Shown here one piece after another: positions 31,394 through 42,105 of a stretch of DNA of 64,000 bases. A program made the position numbers and the translations under genes. The stretch is from Pegoplata infirma (Eukaryota; Arthropoda; Insecta; Diptera; Anthomyiidae), in the NCBI GenBank assembly GCA_963921195.1, contig OY992538.1:82087904-82151903 (forward strand), written 5' to 3'. Numbering within the stretch: position 1 is the first letter of the stretch; every line of letters starts with the position of its first letter. The notes beneath the pieces were generated by a model, which did not search any database, had not been told where the DNA came from, and was given only the letters and a program-made list of their open reading frames with translations.

Positions 31394-33877
31394 ATGAAGG
31401 GTTATTTTAAACACATAGCATTAAAGTACAACAGTGAGACGTGCGGAACAATGAAGGAGTATTGCAATGAAGTCAAAAAATTAGCACAACAACAAGAACG
31501 GTTGAAATTTATTTTATCATGTAGAAGTTATGGCATTATACCAAAGCACACAAAAAATTCTACAAAACAGGTGACACATCTTTTTAAATGCACAACAATT
31601 AAGAACAAATTAGACAAAATAGAAAACAATTTCCATAAAAAAATTTTAAATTTAGAAATCTCACAGACAAACACAAATATCACTTTAATTAAACGAAAAA
31701 TTTTTCATCTAAATGCTGGTATTAAAAATATAATATCAACAGCTGACCACTCAGCATTTATTAACAAACAAAGAGACAGAACAAAACAAATTGCAAAAAA
31801 TAACAGAGAGAAACAAATCAACAAAATCAATACACTGAAAGAAAAACAGTTTAAATTACATGGACTTGTGTTTAATGACAACTGGTTTGAAAACAAAACT
31901 GAACACATCATTCCAATTGAATGCAGGTGGATTTTGTCGTTAGGGAAAAAATTTGCACTACCGGTAGACAAAATAAGTTTTTCACCATTACATGTCATTG
32001 CTGATATAGAGCAATGTATTCAGGCGATAGACAGTAATATAGATAAAGAAAAAGATATTGCCAGAACTAAAGTAGCGAACAAAATTACAACTTTTAAAAG
32101 AAATATTAAAAACACAGAAAAGGACAAATTTATTCTAGCAATGTTTGAAAAAACCAGAAAATATCTGCGGAAACACATTGACGTAATTGTTGTACAGGCC
32201 GATAAAGGGAACAAGACAGTGCTGATGTATAAGAAAGATTATGAAAGGAAGATGGAAGCACTACTAGAAGACAAAAATACGTACAAAACTTTACGAGTAG
32301 ACCCAACTTTAAAACTACAGAAGGAAAACAATAATTTGGTCTCTGATTTATTTAAGAATAACCACATCGACACTTGGCAAAAACGCAAGCTTTTTTGTTC
32401 TGCCGCTACGGCGCCCAGGATTTATGGGTTACCTAAAATCCATAAACCTGACACCCCTCTTCGACCTATTGTGTCATCAGTTCAGGTACCATGCTACCAC
32501 TTATCTAAATATATTGGAACAATTTTAAAACAACTCATTTCTGAAACGTATAACGTAAAAAATTCCATTGAAGTTAAAAAACAACTCAGTAATATGAAAA
32601 TTGGTCAAACGGAGATAATGGTTTCATTCGATGTCATCTCTCTGTTTACTAATATTCCAGTTAAAACGGCAATAAGAACGATTATGGGAAAATGGAATGT
32701 GATTAAAAATCACACGAAAATGTCAAGTTCTCAGTTTCTTAAGATTCTGCAGTTCTGTCTCAATGACAATAATTATTTTATGTATAAAGACAAAATTTAT
32801 AACCAAATTTTTGGCATGCCCATGGGGAACCCGCTATCCCCCACAATAGCAGATATAATTCTTGACAATCTGCTTGACAGTGCGATAAATGAATTGAAGA
32901 ACAAAGGTATATCGATCAAATACATAGCTAAATATGTAGATGATATTTTAGCTATCATCAAATTAGACGACAAAGAAGACATTTTGTCTACTCTTAATAA
33001 GTATCACCCTAAGATACAATTTACAATAGAGATGGAGAAAAATCAGGAAATAGCATACCTTGACACCAAACTTATTCGGAGGAAAAACTCAATAATTTTT
33101 GACTGGTACGCTAAAGAGACTTCGTCTGGAAGGATTATGAATTTTCACGCAACCCAACCAAAGAATCAAATTATCAATACAGCAAAAAATCTAATATCAA
33201 GAATTTTCAACATAAGCGATGAACTTTTCCATACAAAGAACAAAAACATCATATTTAATATACTGAAAAACAACAGCTTTCCTAATAAACTTATATCTAC
33301 GTTAATAGAAGAAACAATAAAACAATTAAAAAATAAAAATAATAGTAACCCTAATAACACAGAAAAAGAACCAAAACTTTTTTTCAGTGTAAAATACATC
33401 CCTGGCCTTACTGATAATAAAAATATACGAACGTCAGTAGAAGCAAATAACATAAGCTTTGCTTATAAACCAAATAAAACACTAAGTACAATATTCACAA
33501 CAATAAAAGCTCCAATAGCAAAAGAACAACAAAACAACATTGTTTATGAATTACAGTGCAAAGGGAACAACGAAGAAAACTGTGAACTAATATATATAGG
33601 AACAACAAAACGATCACTTGAAACCAGAATGGGAGAGCATATGACGGATATACAAAGAAGAAAAGAATCAACAGCATTATCAACACATATTTTAAATACA
33701 CAGCACAAAATAGATTTTGAGGGGGTACGAATATTAGATAAAGTAAGGGGGGAAAAGAAAAGATATACAGTAGAAAGTCTTAGGATACAGGAAAATATAA
33801 AGAGAACGATGAATGTCAAAGAAGACACTAACAACATAAGCGCGAATTATAGGGTTGCAATTGCAAAATCGTTATAG
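31394..33877 (+). CDS. Penelope-like RT-endonuclease polyprotein
   Basis: The product would copy element RNA into DNA at a nicked target. The frame is open from 31238; the first ATG is 31394 (827 codons), although the frame upstream also reads protein-like sequence. RT landmarks, numbered from 31325: ADKGNKTVLM (about 291), PRIYGLPKIHKP (about 363, a Penelope-like signature), VSFDVISLFTNIP (motif A, about 432), GMPMGNPLSPT (motif B, about 497) and YVDD (motif C, 537). The C-terminus has GIY-YIG features: VYELQC (about 739), IYIGTTKRSLETRMGEH (from about 757) and a later Glu in YTVESLRIQ. The RT catalytic Asp residues and the GIY-YIG Tyr, Arg and Glu look intact. There is no stop or frameshift. 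Confidence 0.9.
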   Translation: MKGYFKHIALKYNSETCGTMKEYCNEVKKLAQQQERLKFILSCRSYGIIPKHTKNSTKQVTHLFKCTTIKNKLDKIENNFHKKILNLEISQTNTNITLIKRKIFHLNAGIKNIISTADHSAFINKQRDRTKQIAKNNREKQINKINTLKEKQFKLHGLVFNDNWFENKTEHIIPIECRWILSLGKKFALPVDKISFSPLHVIADIEQCIQAIDSNIDKEKDIARTKVANKITTFKRNIKNTEKDKFILAMFEKTRKYLRKHIDVIVVQADKGNKTVLMYKKDYERKMEALLEDKNTYKTLRVDPTLKLQKENNNLVSDLFKNNHIDTWQKRKLFCSAATAPRIYGLPKIHKPDTPLRPIVSSVQVPCYHLSKYIGTILKQLISETYNVKNSIEVKKQLSNMKIGQTEIMVSFDVISLFTNIPVKTAIRTIMGKWNVIKNHTKMSSSQFLKILQFCLNDNNYFMYKDKIYNQIFGMPMGNPLSPTIADIILDNLLDSAINELKNKGISIKYIAKYVDDILAIIKLDDKEDILSTLNKYHPKIQFTIEMEKNQEIAYLDTKLIRRKNSIIFDWYAKETSSGRIMNFHATQPKNQIINTAKNLISRIFNISDELFHTKNKNIIFNILKNNSFPNKLISTLIEETIKQLKNKNNSNPNNTEKEPKLFFSVKYIPGLTDNKNIRTSVEANNISFAYKPNKTLSTIFTTIKAPIAKEQQNNIVYELQCKGNNEENCELIYIGTTKRSLETRMGEHMTDIQRRKESTALSTHILNTQHKIDFEGVRILDKVRGEKKRYTVESLRIQENIKRTMNVKEDTNNISANYRVAIAKSL

Positions 33878-34060
33878 TGATACTTGTTTTGATATGTGTT
33901 TAATTATAAATTTATGTTTCATGTTTTTATGTTTTATGTTATATGTAAATGGAGAAATTTAATTTAATGTGAAAAGCTCATATTGTAAGTTTAACTGTTT
34001 TAAATGTAATTATTTTGTACTTATGTTAATTTATTTATTTTTAAAATTTTAAATAGACGC

Positions 34061-34101
34061 TCCCTTGAAAAAGTCGACAAAAAATCGACGAAACGTCGGG
34101 A
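34061..34101 (+). ncRNA. Degenerate hammerhead-like motif after the Penelope ORF
   Basis: Order: TCCC, core box replaced by CTTGAAAAA-like sequence, stem II GTCGA..TCGAC, GAAA, loopless stem III ACGT, scissile GUC, GGGA pairing with TCCC. Stem I, stem II, GAAA, stem III and cleavage triplet all fit a Penelope-type hammerhead, but the CTGATGA box is mutated, so it should be inactive. Confidence 0.5.
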
Positions 34102-34174
34102 AAACTGTAATAAAAAACCTGCTTTTTTATTTACAATAATTAAACGTTAGGCCTTATTAGCTTGAAAAAATAAT

Positions 34175-34216
34175 AAAAATTTAATAAAACTACCAATTGG
34201 CCAAATATAAACAATA
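34175..34216. repeat. Right 42-bp direct repeat of the Penelope-like element
   Basis: Second copy of the repeat at 31266-31307; followed by an A-run and then MITE sequence. Confidence 0.85.
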
Positions 34217-34796
34217 AAAAAAAAGTAATTAAAATTTTATTTATATGAATTAAAAATTTAATTAAAAAAAATTTGGAAGAGAATTTAAATTTTAATTGTA
34301 TAAATTAAAAAAAAAAATAAAAATAATTCATTTTAAAAACATAAATAATCTAAAAAAACCTTTTTTTTTAAATAAAAAGTTTAAAAAAAATATTGTTTTC
34401 AAATTTTACCAAATACGTATATTTATGCCATAAAGACATATTCAGTAAGACAATATTATAAAGTAAGGTATAAACCTTTTATATACATACACATAAAACT
34501 ATAAACAAAATGAGAATTCAAAAAGCTATATGAGAAATAAAAAATTTCAACAAACTGTTTATACTTCTGTATAAACAAAACAAAAATATGTCAAGCTAAA
34601 AATTTAATTAAACAAATAATTATATTAACTAAATATTTAATTTATATTAAATCAAAGAAAATAAATGTTAATTAAAAAAAAGTTAAAAATTTTATTAAAC
34701 AATTAATTATATTAATTAAAAATTTAATTGATATTAAATTAAAAAAACAATTCAAATTTTAATTAAAACAAAATATACGATATTATTTTCTGTGTA

Positions 34797-35084
34797 GTAA
34801 TATTTTTTAATTTGTTTTGCTTACGGATTGTTAACTTAAGAAACGGTTTAACTTTATATAGGATAATGTAAAAGTTGAACAATAATTGGATTTGTGTATT
34901 CAAATTGTGACACATTTAAAAAAAAAAAAAGTTTTTTATAAATTTTGCAATATAGTTTTTTAAACTAGAGGAAATTTTTTTTTTTCAAAAGTACACCTTG
35001 CTTGAATCACCCTGTAGTTGGTTGAATCAACAAGTCATTTAAATTCCTTATGCTACTTATAGTATAACGTTTTTATATTTGCCA
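34797..35084. other. Unassigned A+T-rich stretch
   Basis: Nothing recognised. Confidence 0.45.
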
Positions 35085-36010
35085 AATAGTCTTGACAATG
35101 GAATCTGACAAATTTCGATACACGGACTTGCAAAAATGACCAACATAAATAAATTTAAAAAAGAAAAATATTTTTTTAACACTTTTTCTTTGAGAATATC
35201 ATAGTTTTAATAAGTAAAGGTAATAATAACTAGTGTCCGACCGAATACACCTTTTTTGGCCGAAGCCGAAGCCGAATATTCGGCCAAATTTTCACTATTC
35301 GGCCAAACCGAAGCCGAAGCCGAATATTAAAAAAAAAAAATTTTATGTAGTAAAAACAAGAAAAAAATAAAAGCCGACTCGCGGGATACTCAAATGCATG
35401 AGAATGCTGTCTAGAATGATTTTATTTTAAGCAAAAAAATTTTTTTTTGACATTTTTGTAAAAAAATATATTTTAGAGTGTAAATTTTTTTCGATCGAAA
35501 ATTTTTTTTGAATGTAAAAAATGTTTTTAGTTGCAAAAACACTTATTAAAATGTTTTTGTGGCTTACTAATGTGATTCAAAGTTAGTTTAGTATGTTTTT
35601 CAACACGTGAGCACAAATATTATGCAATTATTCGGTATTCGGCCTATTCGGCCAAAATTGGAGCCGAAGCCGAATAGTGGCCGAATAGTGCTTTTTGGCC
35701 GAAGCCGAAGCCGAATATTCGGTCGGACACTAATAATAACCTCGAGCTAGAGTAAACCTACTCAAAATTTAATATTTTAAAGGTCGAATAATTTTTTTTT
35801 TTTTAAATTTTTTTTTTTTTTAATTTTTCTATGAGAATATCATAGTTTTAATTAGTAAAGGTAATAATGCCCTCGAGCTAGAATAAACCTACTCAAAATA
35901 TAATATTTTAATGGTCGAAAAAATTTTTTTTTTAAAATAATTTTTTTGAAAATATTTTCTATGAGCTAGAATAAACCTTCTCAAAATATAATACATTAAT
36001 GGTCGAATAA
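35085..36010 (+). repeat. Tandem copies of a dispersed repeat (family of 2395)
   Basis: Blocks GAGAATATCATAGTTTTAAT, GTAAAGGTAATAAT and CTCGAGCTAGA(G/A)TAAACCT occur at 35190-35780 (split by a hAT MITE), again at 35830-35940, and partly at 35958-36010. The second copy keeps the uninterrupted GGTAATAATGCCCTCGAGC target. Confidence 0.78.
35231..35732. mobile_element. GCCGAA-rich hAT MITE, copy A
   Basis: Ends TAGTGTCCGACCGAATACAC and AATATTCGGTCGGACACTA, with perfect 8-bp duplications ATAATAAC (35223-35230, 35733-35740). Runs of GCCGAA hexamers lie inside both ends. The middle has a TTAGTTTAGTATGTTTTTCA block and an old DR1-terminus-like scrap (ACAAGAAAAAAAT). No transposase. Confidence 0.92.
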
Positions 36011-36021
36011 ATTTTTTTTTA

Positions 36022-36435
36022 TCTTATTAAAAACGTTTGTGCGGGGTACGTGTTACTAAAACTTAAAAACCGCTGAACCGATTGACACCAAACTTGGACA
36101 ATATATGATTTTAGTCTAGAGCCAGGTTTCTCTTAAGTTTAATCCCGATAGGTGGATTTTTGGTATTTATGGTACGATTTCGCTGAAATTCACAAAATGT
36201 ATTTTTTAAAAAAAGATAAGCCTCCTGATAAAATTTGGGCTCGGTAGATGGCGCTGGGGTAAAGTTATTAACAAAATTCTTCATTGCAGTGAAATTTAAC
36301 AGCAGTTAAGAATGTATGAGTGTTTCGTAATGAGAAAATTAGTGTGTATGAATGGACCCTCAAGATGGCGCCGGGGAGAAGCTACTTATATATTCATGTC
36401 TAAGTCAACCCGGGTAACGCCGGCGCTTCAGCTAG
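36022..36435 (+). mobile_element. Helitron-like non-autonomous element
   Basis: The 5' end TCTTATTAAAAACG follows an A. An early block, ACCGCTGAACCGATTGACAC, resembles sequence common near insect Helitron 5' ends. The 3' end has CCGGGTAACGCCGG (short hairpin), then a few bases and CTAG before T. A TC start, a 3' hairpin, a CTAG end and A/T flanks without target duplication are Helitron features. There is no Rep/helicase. Family assignment is inferred from the ends. Confidence 0.6.
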
Positions 36436-36439
36436 TTTT

Positions 36440-37218
36440 TTAATAAAAATTAATCAGAATTTATCTTTTTAATTAAACAAGTTAGAGCAAAATAGACCAA
36501 ATCTTATGATCACCATTAAAAATTTCCAAATATCTGTTTATTTTTTGTTTGGAATTTTTAAAAATCTTCATTTGGTATTACCTCCATAGTTAAAAGAGTT
36601 TCAGCAAAATAGGCGAAATACGAAGATCACCATCAAAAATTTCTTAAATCTGTTTTAGTATGAAATTTTTATAAAAATCTTAATTGCAATTATATCTTTA
36701 ATTTAAAGAGTTAGAGCAAAGTAGACAAAATCTGAGGATAACTGTGAAAAAATGTTTCAAAATATATTTTTGTATAAAATTTTTCTTTAAATCTGTTTTT
36801 GCAATTATCTTCCTTATTTAAAAGATTCTGAACAAAAAAGCAAAAAAAGAAAACTGGAGATCACCTCAAATTTCCAAATTAAAAAAAAAAAATGTATGAA
36901 ATTTTTCTTTAAATCTTTATTTGCAATTATCTTCTTAAATAAAATAGTTAGAAAAAAATGCACGAAATCTTAGGATCACCATAAAAAATTTTAAAATATG
37001 TATTTTTGTATGAAATTTTTCTTAAAATATTTATTTTTGCAAATATCTCCTTAATAAAAAGAGTTGAATTAAATTTTTTTTGCACAATCAAAAATTTTTA
37101 AAAAAACTAATTTTGTTTAAAATTTTTCCTAAAATCTTTATTTGCAATTATTTCCTTAATTAAAGGAAAGCAAAATGGTCGAAATCTTGAGATCGCCATC
37201 AAAAATTTATAAAATCTT
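36440..37218. repeat. SatA tandem array, part 1
   Basis: Diverged units of about 105-125 bp. Each reads roughly ATCTTTATTTGCAATTATCT, CCTTAATTAAAAGAGTTAGA, GCAAAATAGACGAAATC, GGATCACCATCAAAAATTT, then TTTTTGTATGAAATTTTTC. About six to seven units here. It is cut by DR1 at 37219. Confidence 0.85.
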
Positions 37219-37836
37219 TTTTATACCCTCCACTTAGTGATAGAGGGTATATAGAAGTTTGTCATTCCGTTTGTAACTCATCGAAATATCGGTATGCAAC
37301 CCCATAAAGTATATATATTCATGATCCCCGATCGATTTTAAGACATTCTAGCAATGTCCGTCTGTCTGTCTGTGGAAATGGTGATCACGGCCAAAGTATT
37401 ACACGGAGATGACTGAAACTTAACATATATATTGGAAGTTCTCCCGAGAAGTTTGGTATTGCATTTGAGCGATATCGGCTCAGAGGTTCAAAAGTTATGA
37501 ACGAAATTTTAAGGACACCTAAAAAATTTTAGTACATTCAACATAACCTAAAAATACAAAATGCTTTAATTCGGCTGGTTGACATATGTGAACATAATAG
37601 AACACCAAATGGTATTTAAACAAGTACGAACATATTTTTTGACAAAAAAAGAAAAAAAAATTGCGGATTTTTTTTTATCAAAAATTTTTTTTTGCGGAAA
37701 ATTTTTTTTGTCTAAAAATTTTTTTTTTTTCAAAAGTATTTTTTCCTTTTTAAAAAAGTTTTTTGCAATAATCTTTTTAAAATTGTGAAGGGTATCAATA
37801 CATTCGGCAAGTTCGAAATTAACTTTTTTACTTGTT
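37219..37836 (+). mobile_element. DR1 copy, near full length
   Basis: It runs from TATACCCTCCACTTAGTG to ACTTTTTTACTTG with all shared blocks. The hairpin near the right end is partly decayed (TTCGGCAAGTTCGAA). It sits inside SatA. The SINE inserted at its right terminus. Confidence 0.9.
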
Positions 37837-37839
37837 TTT

Positions 37840-38029
37840 TTTTTTTTTTTTATTTTATTAAGAATTACCATATAATTACAAATTATATACTAATTTTACC
37901 TAACCGAGAACTGGTAACAATGACCTTCGTTTCGTTGTAGCAAATCAGACCAAGGCCTCTGGTGGGAATCGAACCCACGACCCCCAGACTCATAGGCTAA
38001 CACGCTACCAACTAGCCTACTGGGGCGCC
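37840..38029 (-). mobile_element. tRNA-derived SINE, copy 2
   Basis: Minus strand: head GCCCCAGTAGGCTAGTTGG, box B GGGTTCGATTCCC, body with CAACGAAACGAAGGTCATTG and CCAGTTCTCGGTTAGG, and an A+T tail. TTACTTGTTTTT flanks it on both sides (37828-37839, 38030-38041), duplicated from the DR1 terminus. It is very similar to 16221-16436. Confidence 0.9.
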
Positions 38030-38041
38030 TTACTTGTTTTT

Positions 38042-39865
38042 ACTTGTACATTTTTTTTAAATCTTAATTTAAAAAATGTCTTTAATTTAAACAGTTAGAG
38101 CAAAACAGACGAAATCCAGAGATCACCTTCAAAAATTTCTAAAAAATATTTTTCTCCTTTAATAAATGATCTAGCGCAAAAAAGACGAAACCTAGAGAAC
38201 ACCTCAAATTTTCATAACATTAATTTTTGTATGAAATATTGGGATCACTATCACAAATTTCCAAAAAAAAAAAAAATTTGTATGAAACTTTTCTTTAAAT
38301 CTTTATTTGTAATTATTTCTTTAATTAAAATTGTTAGAGCAAAAAAGACGAAATCTTGGCATCACCATAAAATATGTTCAAATATGTATTTTTGTATGAT
38401 TTTTCAAATATTTATTTGAAATTATCTCCTTAATAAAAAGATTTAAATCTAAATAGACGAAATCTGTGGATCACCATCAAAAATTAAAAAAAAAAACTGA
38501 TAAATGAAATTTGAGATCACCATCAAAAATTTCGATAGACGTAATCTGAAGATATATTTTTGTATTATTTTTTTTAAATCTTTATTTGTAGCTATCTCTT
38601 TAATTAAAACAGTTTTAGCAAAATAAACGAAATCTTGAGATCACCATTAAATGTTTTACAATATCTATTTTTGTAAGCAATGTTTCTTGAAATATAAATC
38701 GACGAAATCTGAGGATCACCATCAAAAAATTTTAAAATCTGTTTTTGTATAAAATTTTTGTTAAAATCTTTATTCGAAATTATCTTCTTAATTAAAAGAA
38801 CTAAAGCAAAACAGATGAAATCTGAAGATCACCAATTTATTTTTGCATGAAATTTTTTCTTAAAATCTATTTTTTTATTTATCTCTTTAATTGAAAGAGT
38901 TAGAGCAAACAAGACGAAATTCTTAGGATCACCATCAAAAATTTCTTAAATCTATTTTTGTATGAAATTTTTATTAAAATCTTTATTTGCAATTATCTTC
39001 TTAATGAAAAGGGTTAAATCTAAATAGACGAAATCTTAAATCTCATCAAAAATTTTAAAAATTCTGCCCTTTTATAAAATTTTTGTTAAAATCTTTATTT
39101 AAAATTATCTCCTTAATTAAAAGAGCTAGAGCAAAATAGATGAAATCTGAAGATCACCAATCTATTTTTGCGTGAAATTATTCTTAAAATCTGTTTTTGT
39201 AGTTATCTCTTTAATTGAAAGAGTTTTTCCATAAATTTTTTATTTAAAATTAATCTTGGGATCACCATAAAAAAATTTAAAATATCTATTTTTGTATGAA
39301 ATTTTACTTAAAATCTGTATTTGCAGTTATCTCCTTAATTAAAAGAGTTAAATTTAAATAGACAAAATCTCAAATCTCATGAAAAATTTAAAAAAATATA
39401 AAATTTTTGTTAAAATCTTTATTTGAAATTATCTCCTTGATTTAAAGAGCTAGAGCAAAATATATGCTCTAGCTCTTTAAATCATTAAAAATTTCTAAAA
39501 TCTTTATTTGCAATTATCTCTTTAATTAAAACAGCTAGAGAAAAATAGACAAATCTGGACATCACCATCAAAAATTTCTAAAATCTATTTTAGTATTGAA
39601 TTTTTCTTAAAATTATTTTTTGCAAATATCTCCTTAATTTAAAGAGTTAGAGCAAAATAGACAAAATGTTGAGATCACTTAAAATCTTTATTTGCAATTA
39701 TCTCTTTAATAACAAGAGCTAAATATAAATAGACGAAATGTGAGGAGCACCATCAAAAATGTTAAAAACCAGCTTTTTTATAAAATTTTTTGTTAAAATT
39801 TTAATTCGAAATTATCTCCTTAATTATCTGGAGATCACCATCAAAAATTTCTAAAATCTATTTTT
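38042..39865. repeat. SatA tandem array, part 2
   Basis: About 15 further diverged units of the same ~105-125-bp repeat. Some are shortened, and around 39460 a short inverted join occurs (GAGCTAGAGCAAAATATATG..CTCTAGCTC). Confidence 0.85.
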
Positions 39866-39873
39866 ATATTTTA

Positions 39874-40917
39874 TAGTGTCCGACCGAATACACCTTTTTT
39901 GGCCGAAGCCGAAGCCGAATATATTAAAAAACAAGAAAAAAAGTTAAATTCGGCCTTGCCGAATGTAGTGAAACTCTCCACAATTTCAAAAAGATTATTG
40001 CAAAAAACTTTTGAAAAAAAAAAAATTTAAAAAAAAAATTGCGCGAAAAAAATGTTGGTAAAAAAAAAATCCGCGATTTTTTTCTTTTTTTTGTAAAAAA
40101 ATATGTTCGTATTTGTTTAAATACCATTTGGTGTTCAATTATGTTTACATATGTCAACCAGAAGCCGAATTAAAGCATTTTGTATTTTTAGGTTATGTTG
40201 AATGTACTGAAATTTTTGAGGTGTGCTTACATTTTCGCTCATAACTTTTGAACCGCTGAACCGATATCGCTCAAATGCAATACCAAACTTCTCGGGAGAA
40301 CTTCCAATAAATATGTTAAGTTTCAGTCATCTCTGTGCAATATGTTGTCCGTTACAGCATTTTCCACAGACAGACGGACATCGCTAGAATGTCTTAAAAT
40401 CGATCGGGCATCATGAATAGATATACTTTATGGGGTCCCAGACCGATATTTCGATGAGTTACAAACGGAATGACAAACTTATATATACCCTCTATCACTG
40501 AGTGGAGGGTATAAAAAATTATTTATATCGTAAAAACAAGGAAAAAAGTTAAACTCGACTTGTTGGAATACACAAATGTTTAAAAATGTTGTCTAGAACG
40601 ATTTACTTTGAGCCAAAAATTTTTTTTAGGCATTTTTGCAAATGAAAATTTTTTTGAGTGTAATTTTTTTTCAATCGAAAAATTTTTTGAGAGTAAAATC
40701 TTCTTTTAGCTTCAAAAACACTTAATAAAATTTTTTGTGGCTTACTAATGTTATTCAAAGTGGGTTTAGTGTGTTTTTCAACTAGTCAGTACAAAATTTA
40801 TGCAATTATTCGGTATTCGGCCATATTCGGCCAAAAATGTGGCCGAAGCCGAATAGGGGCCGAATAGTGCTTTTTGGCCGAAGCCGTAGCCGAAGCCGAA
40901 TATTCGGTCGAACACTA
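39874..40917. mobile_element. GCCGAA-rich hAT MITE, copy B, with nested DR1
   Basis: Same ends as copy A, flanked by perfect ATATTTTA duplications (39866-39873, 40918-40925). It lies inside SatA. A DR1 minus copy is inserted at the A-run after the left GCCGAA block; copies A and D show the uninterrupted version. Confidence 0.92.
39930..40514 (-). mobile_element. DR1 copy nested in hAT MITE B
   Basis: It starts ACAAGAAAAAAAGTTAAATT with hairpin TTCGGCCTTGCCGAA and ends GAGTGGAGGGTATAAAA. All DR1 blocks are present, including TTCTCGGGAGAACTTCCAAT. Confidence 0.9.
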
Positions 40918-40925
40918 ATATTTTA

Positions 40926-41205
40926 GTTTTCTTAAAATCTTTATTTGCAATTATCTATTTTATTAAAAGAGTTAAATCTAAATAGACAAAATCTCAAATC
41001 TCATAAAAAAATTAAAAATTCTGCTTTTATATAAAGTTTTTGTTAAAATCTTCATTTGAAATTATTTCCTTAATTAAAACAGCAAACACTTCTAAAATCT
41101 ATTTTAATATTATATTTTGCTTGAAATCCTTTTTTGCAATTATCTCCTTAATTAAAAGAGTTAGAGCAAAATAGACAAAATCTGGAGATCACCATCAAAA
41201 ATTTA
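40926..41205. repeat. SatA tandem array, part 3
   Basis: Two to three more units after the hAT insertion, ending at about GGAGATCACCATCAAAAATT. Confidence 0.8.
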
Positions 41206-41214
41206 AAAAAAAAT

Positions 41215-41585
41215 TTTTTTGTGTGAAGTTTTTTTGGTATTTTTGTTTAAATAACTGAAACATTTTTATGCTTGAATAAGTATAAAGTGCTGCACTCTGA
41301 GAGGATTGAAAAATTACGTTTTTCGGTCCGCTTTCTTTTGTGGGCGTGGATATTAGAAAATAATTTATATAATGATAAAACTGTATAGCTTTTGTGCAAA
41401 AAGCATAATAAATGAATTTGTAAACATTTTTCAAAAGAGAGAAAGTGTCCCCCAACACTCCTGCTGAACGGCCCACCCCAAAAAAAAAAGGCTCCTGCAA
41501 ATTTATTTTTTTTTTTTTGTTATTTTTCCATATGCAGGGTATAAAAATTTCGGCCCAGCCGAATTTAACACTCTCACTTGCCTTA
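41215..41585 (+). mobile_element. DR1-like 3' fragment
   Basis: The right end GCAGGGTATAAAAATTTCGG..CCGAATTTAACACTCTCACTTG is a DR1 terminus. Internal GGGCGTGGATATTA and AAAAAGCATAATAAAT match 55105-55190. The 5' part is missing. The 136-codon minus-strand frame is chance. Confidence 0.65.
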
Positions 41586-42105
41586 AATCTTCTTATTTTT
41601 AACACCAGCTGTATTTAGTTATTTTATTAAAACCATAATGATGCTTTTTAATGGTTTTTCTGTTGCTATCAGCAATAGCTCTAAATTTTCATATATGCTA
41701 CTTAGGGGGTGATTTTGAATGGTTTCTTATTTATATTTTACTACTTTTCATTTTGGAGAAAATCTTTTTGGGTTTTTACTATTGAAATATTGAATTATAT
41801 TCTATTCTTCGTTATTTTTTTGTTTTAAGTATATTTTAAAATTTATTGTTTTTACTTTGATTATAACAATTCTGCAGATAATATTACATAGAGTGCTTGT
41901 AAAAAGAAGAATAATAAAAAAAAGGAAGAAGGTCGAAGACCAGGACAAAGTGGATACAAATACAATGTGTTTATTATGTACATTTATTGATCCCTAAGGA
42001 TTAGGTGTAAGAAAATATATTAAATTACACAAACCATTTGGTTATGGATATTATCTACACTTAGAAAATTGTTTTTTTTTTTTTTTTTTTTCAAATCAAG
42101 CTAAA
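41586..42105. other. Unassigned A+T-rich stretch
   Basis: Nothing recognised beyond a T run at 42071-42090. Confidence 0.5.

Larger units (their letters stand above)
31266..34216 (+). mobile_element. Penelope-like retroelement
   Basis: One long ORF with reverse transcriptase and GIY-YIG endonuclease is bounded by a 42-bp direct repeat (31266-31307 and 34175-34216, containing ACTACCAATTGGCCAAATAT). Penelope-like elements often insert as partial tandems, so the left repeat can be read as the end of a truncated upstream unit. A hammerhead-like remnant lies at 34061-34101, and ACGTCGG recurs just before the ORF (31314-31320). The ORF is unbroken, so it is the youngest-looking autonomous element here. 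Confidence 0.88.
31094..34794. mobile_element. TA-flanked CACAGAAAA MITE carrying the Penelope-like insertion
   Basis: Left CACAGAAAAAAAATTAAAAA, right ATATTATTTTCTGTG, between TA dinucleotides (31092-31093, 34795-34796). Its own sequence (31094-31265, 34217-34794) consists of TTAATTAAAAATTTAATT-like A+T-rich repeats. The 2.95-kb Penelope-like element lies inside it. Confidence 0.65.

Noticed and set aside
31266..34216. LTR retrotransposon, because of the direct repeats
   Set aside because: The repeats are only 42 bp, there is no gag, protease, RNase H or integrase, and the ORF has Penelope-type RT and GIY-YIG motifs.
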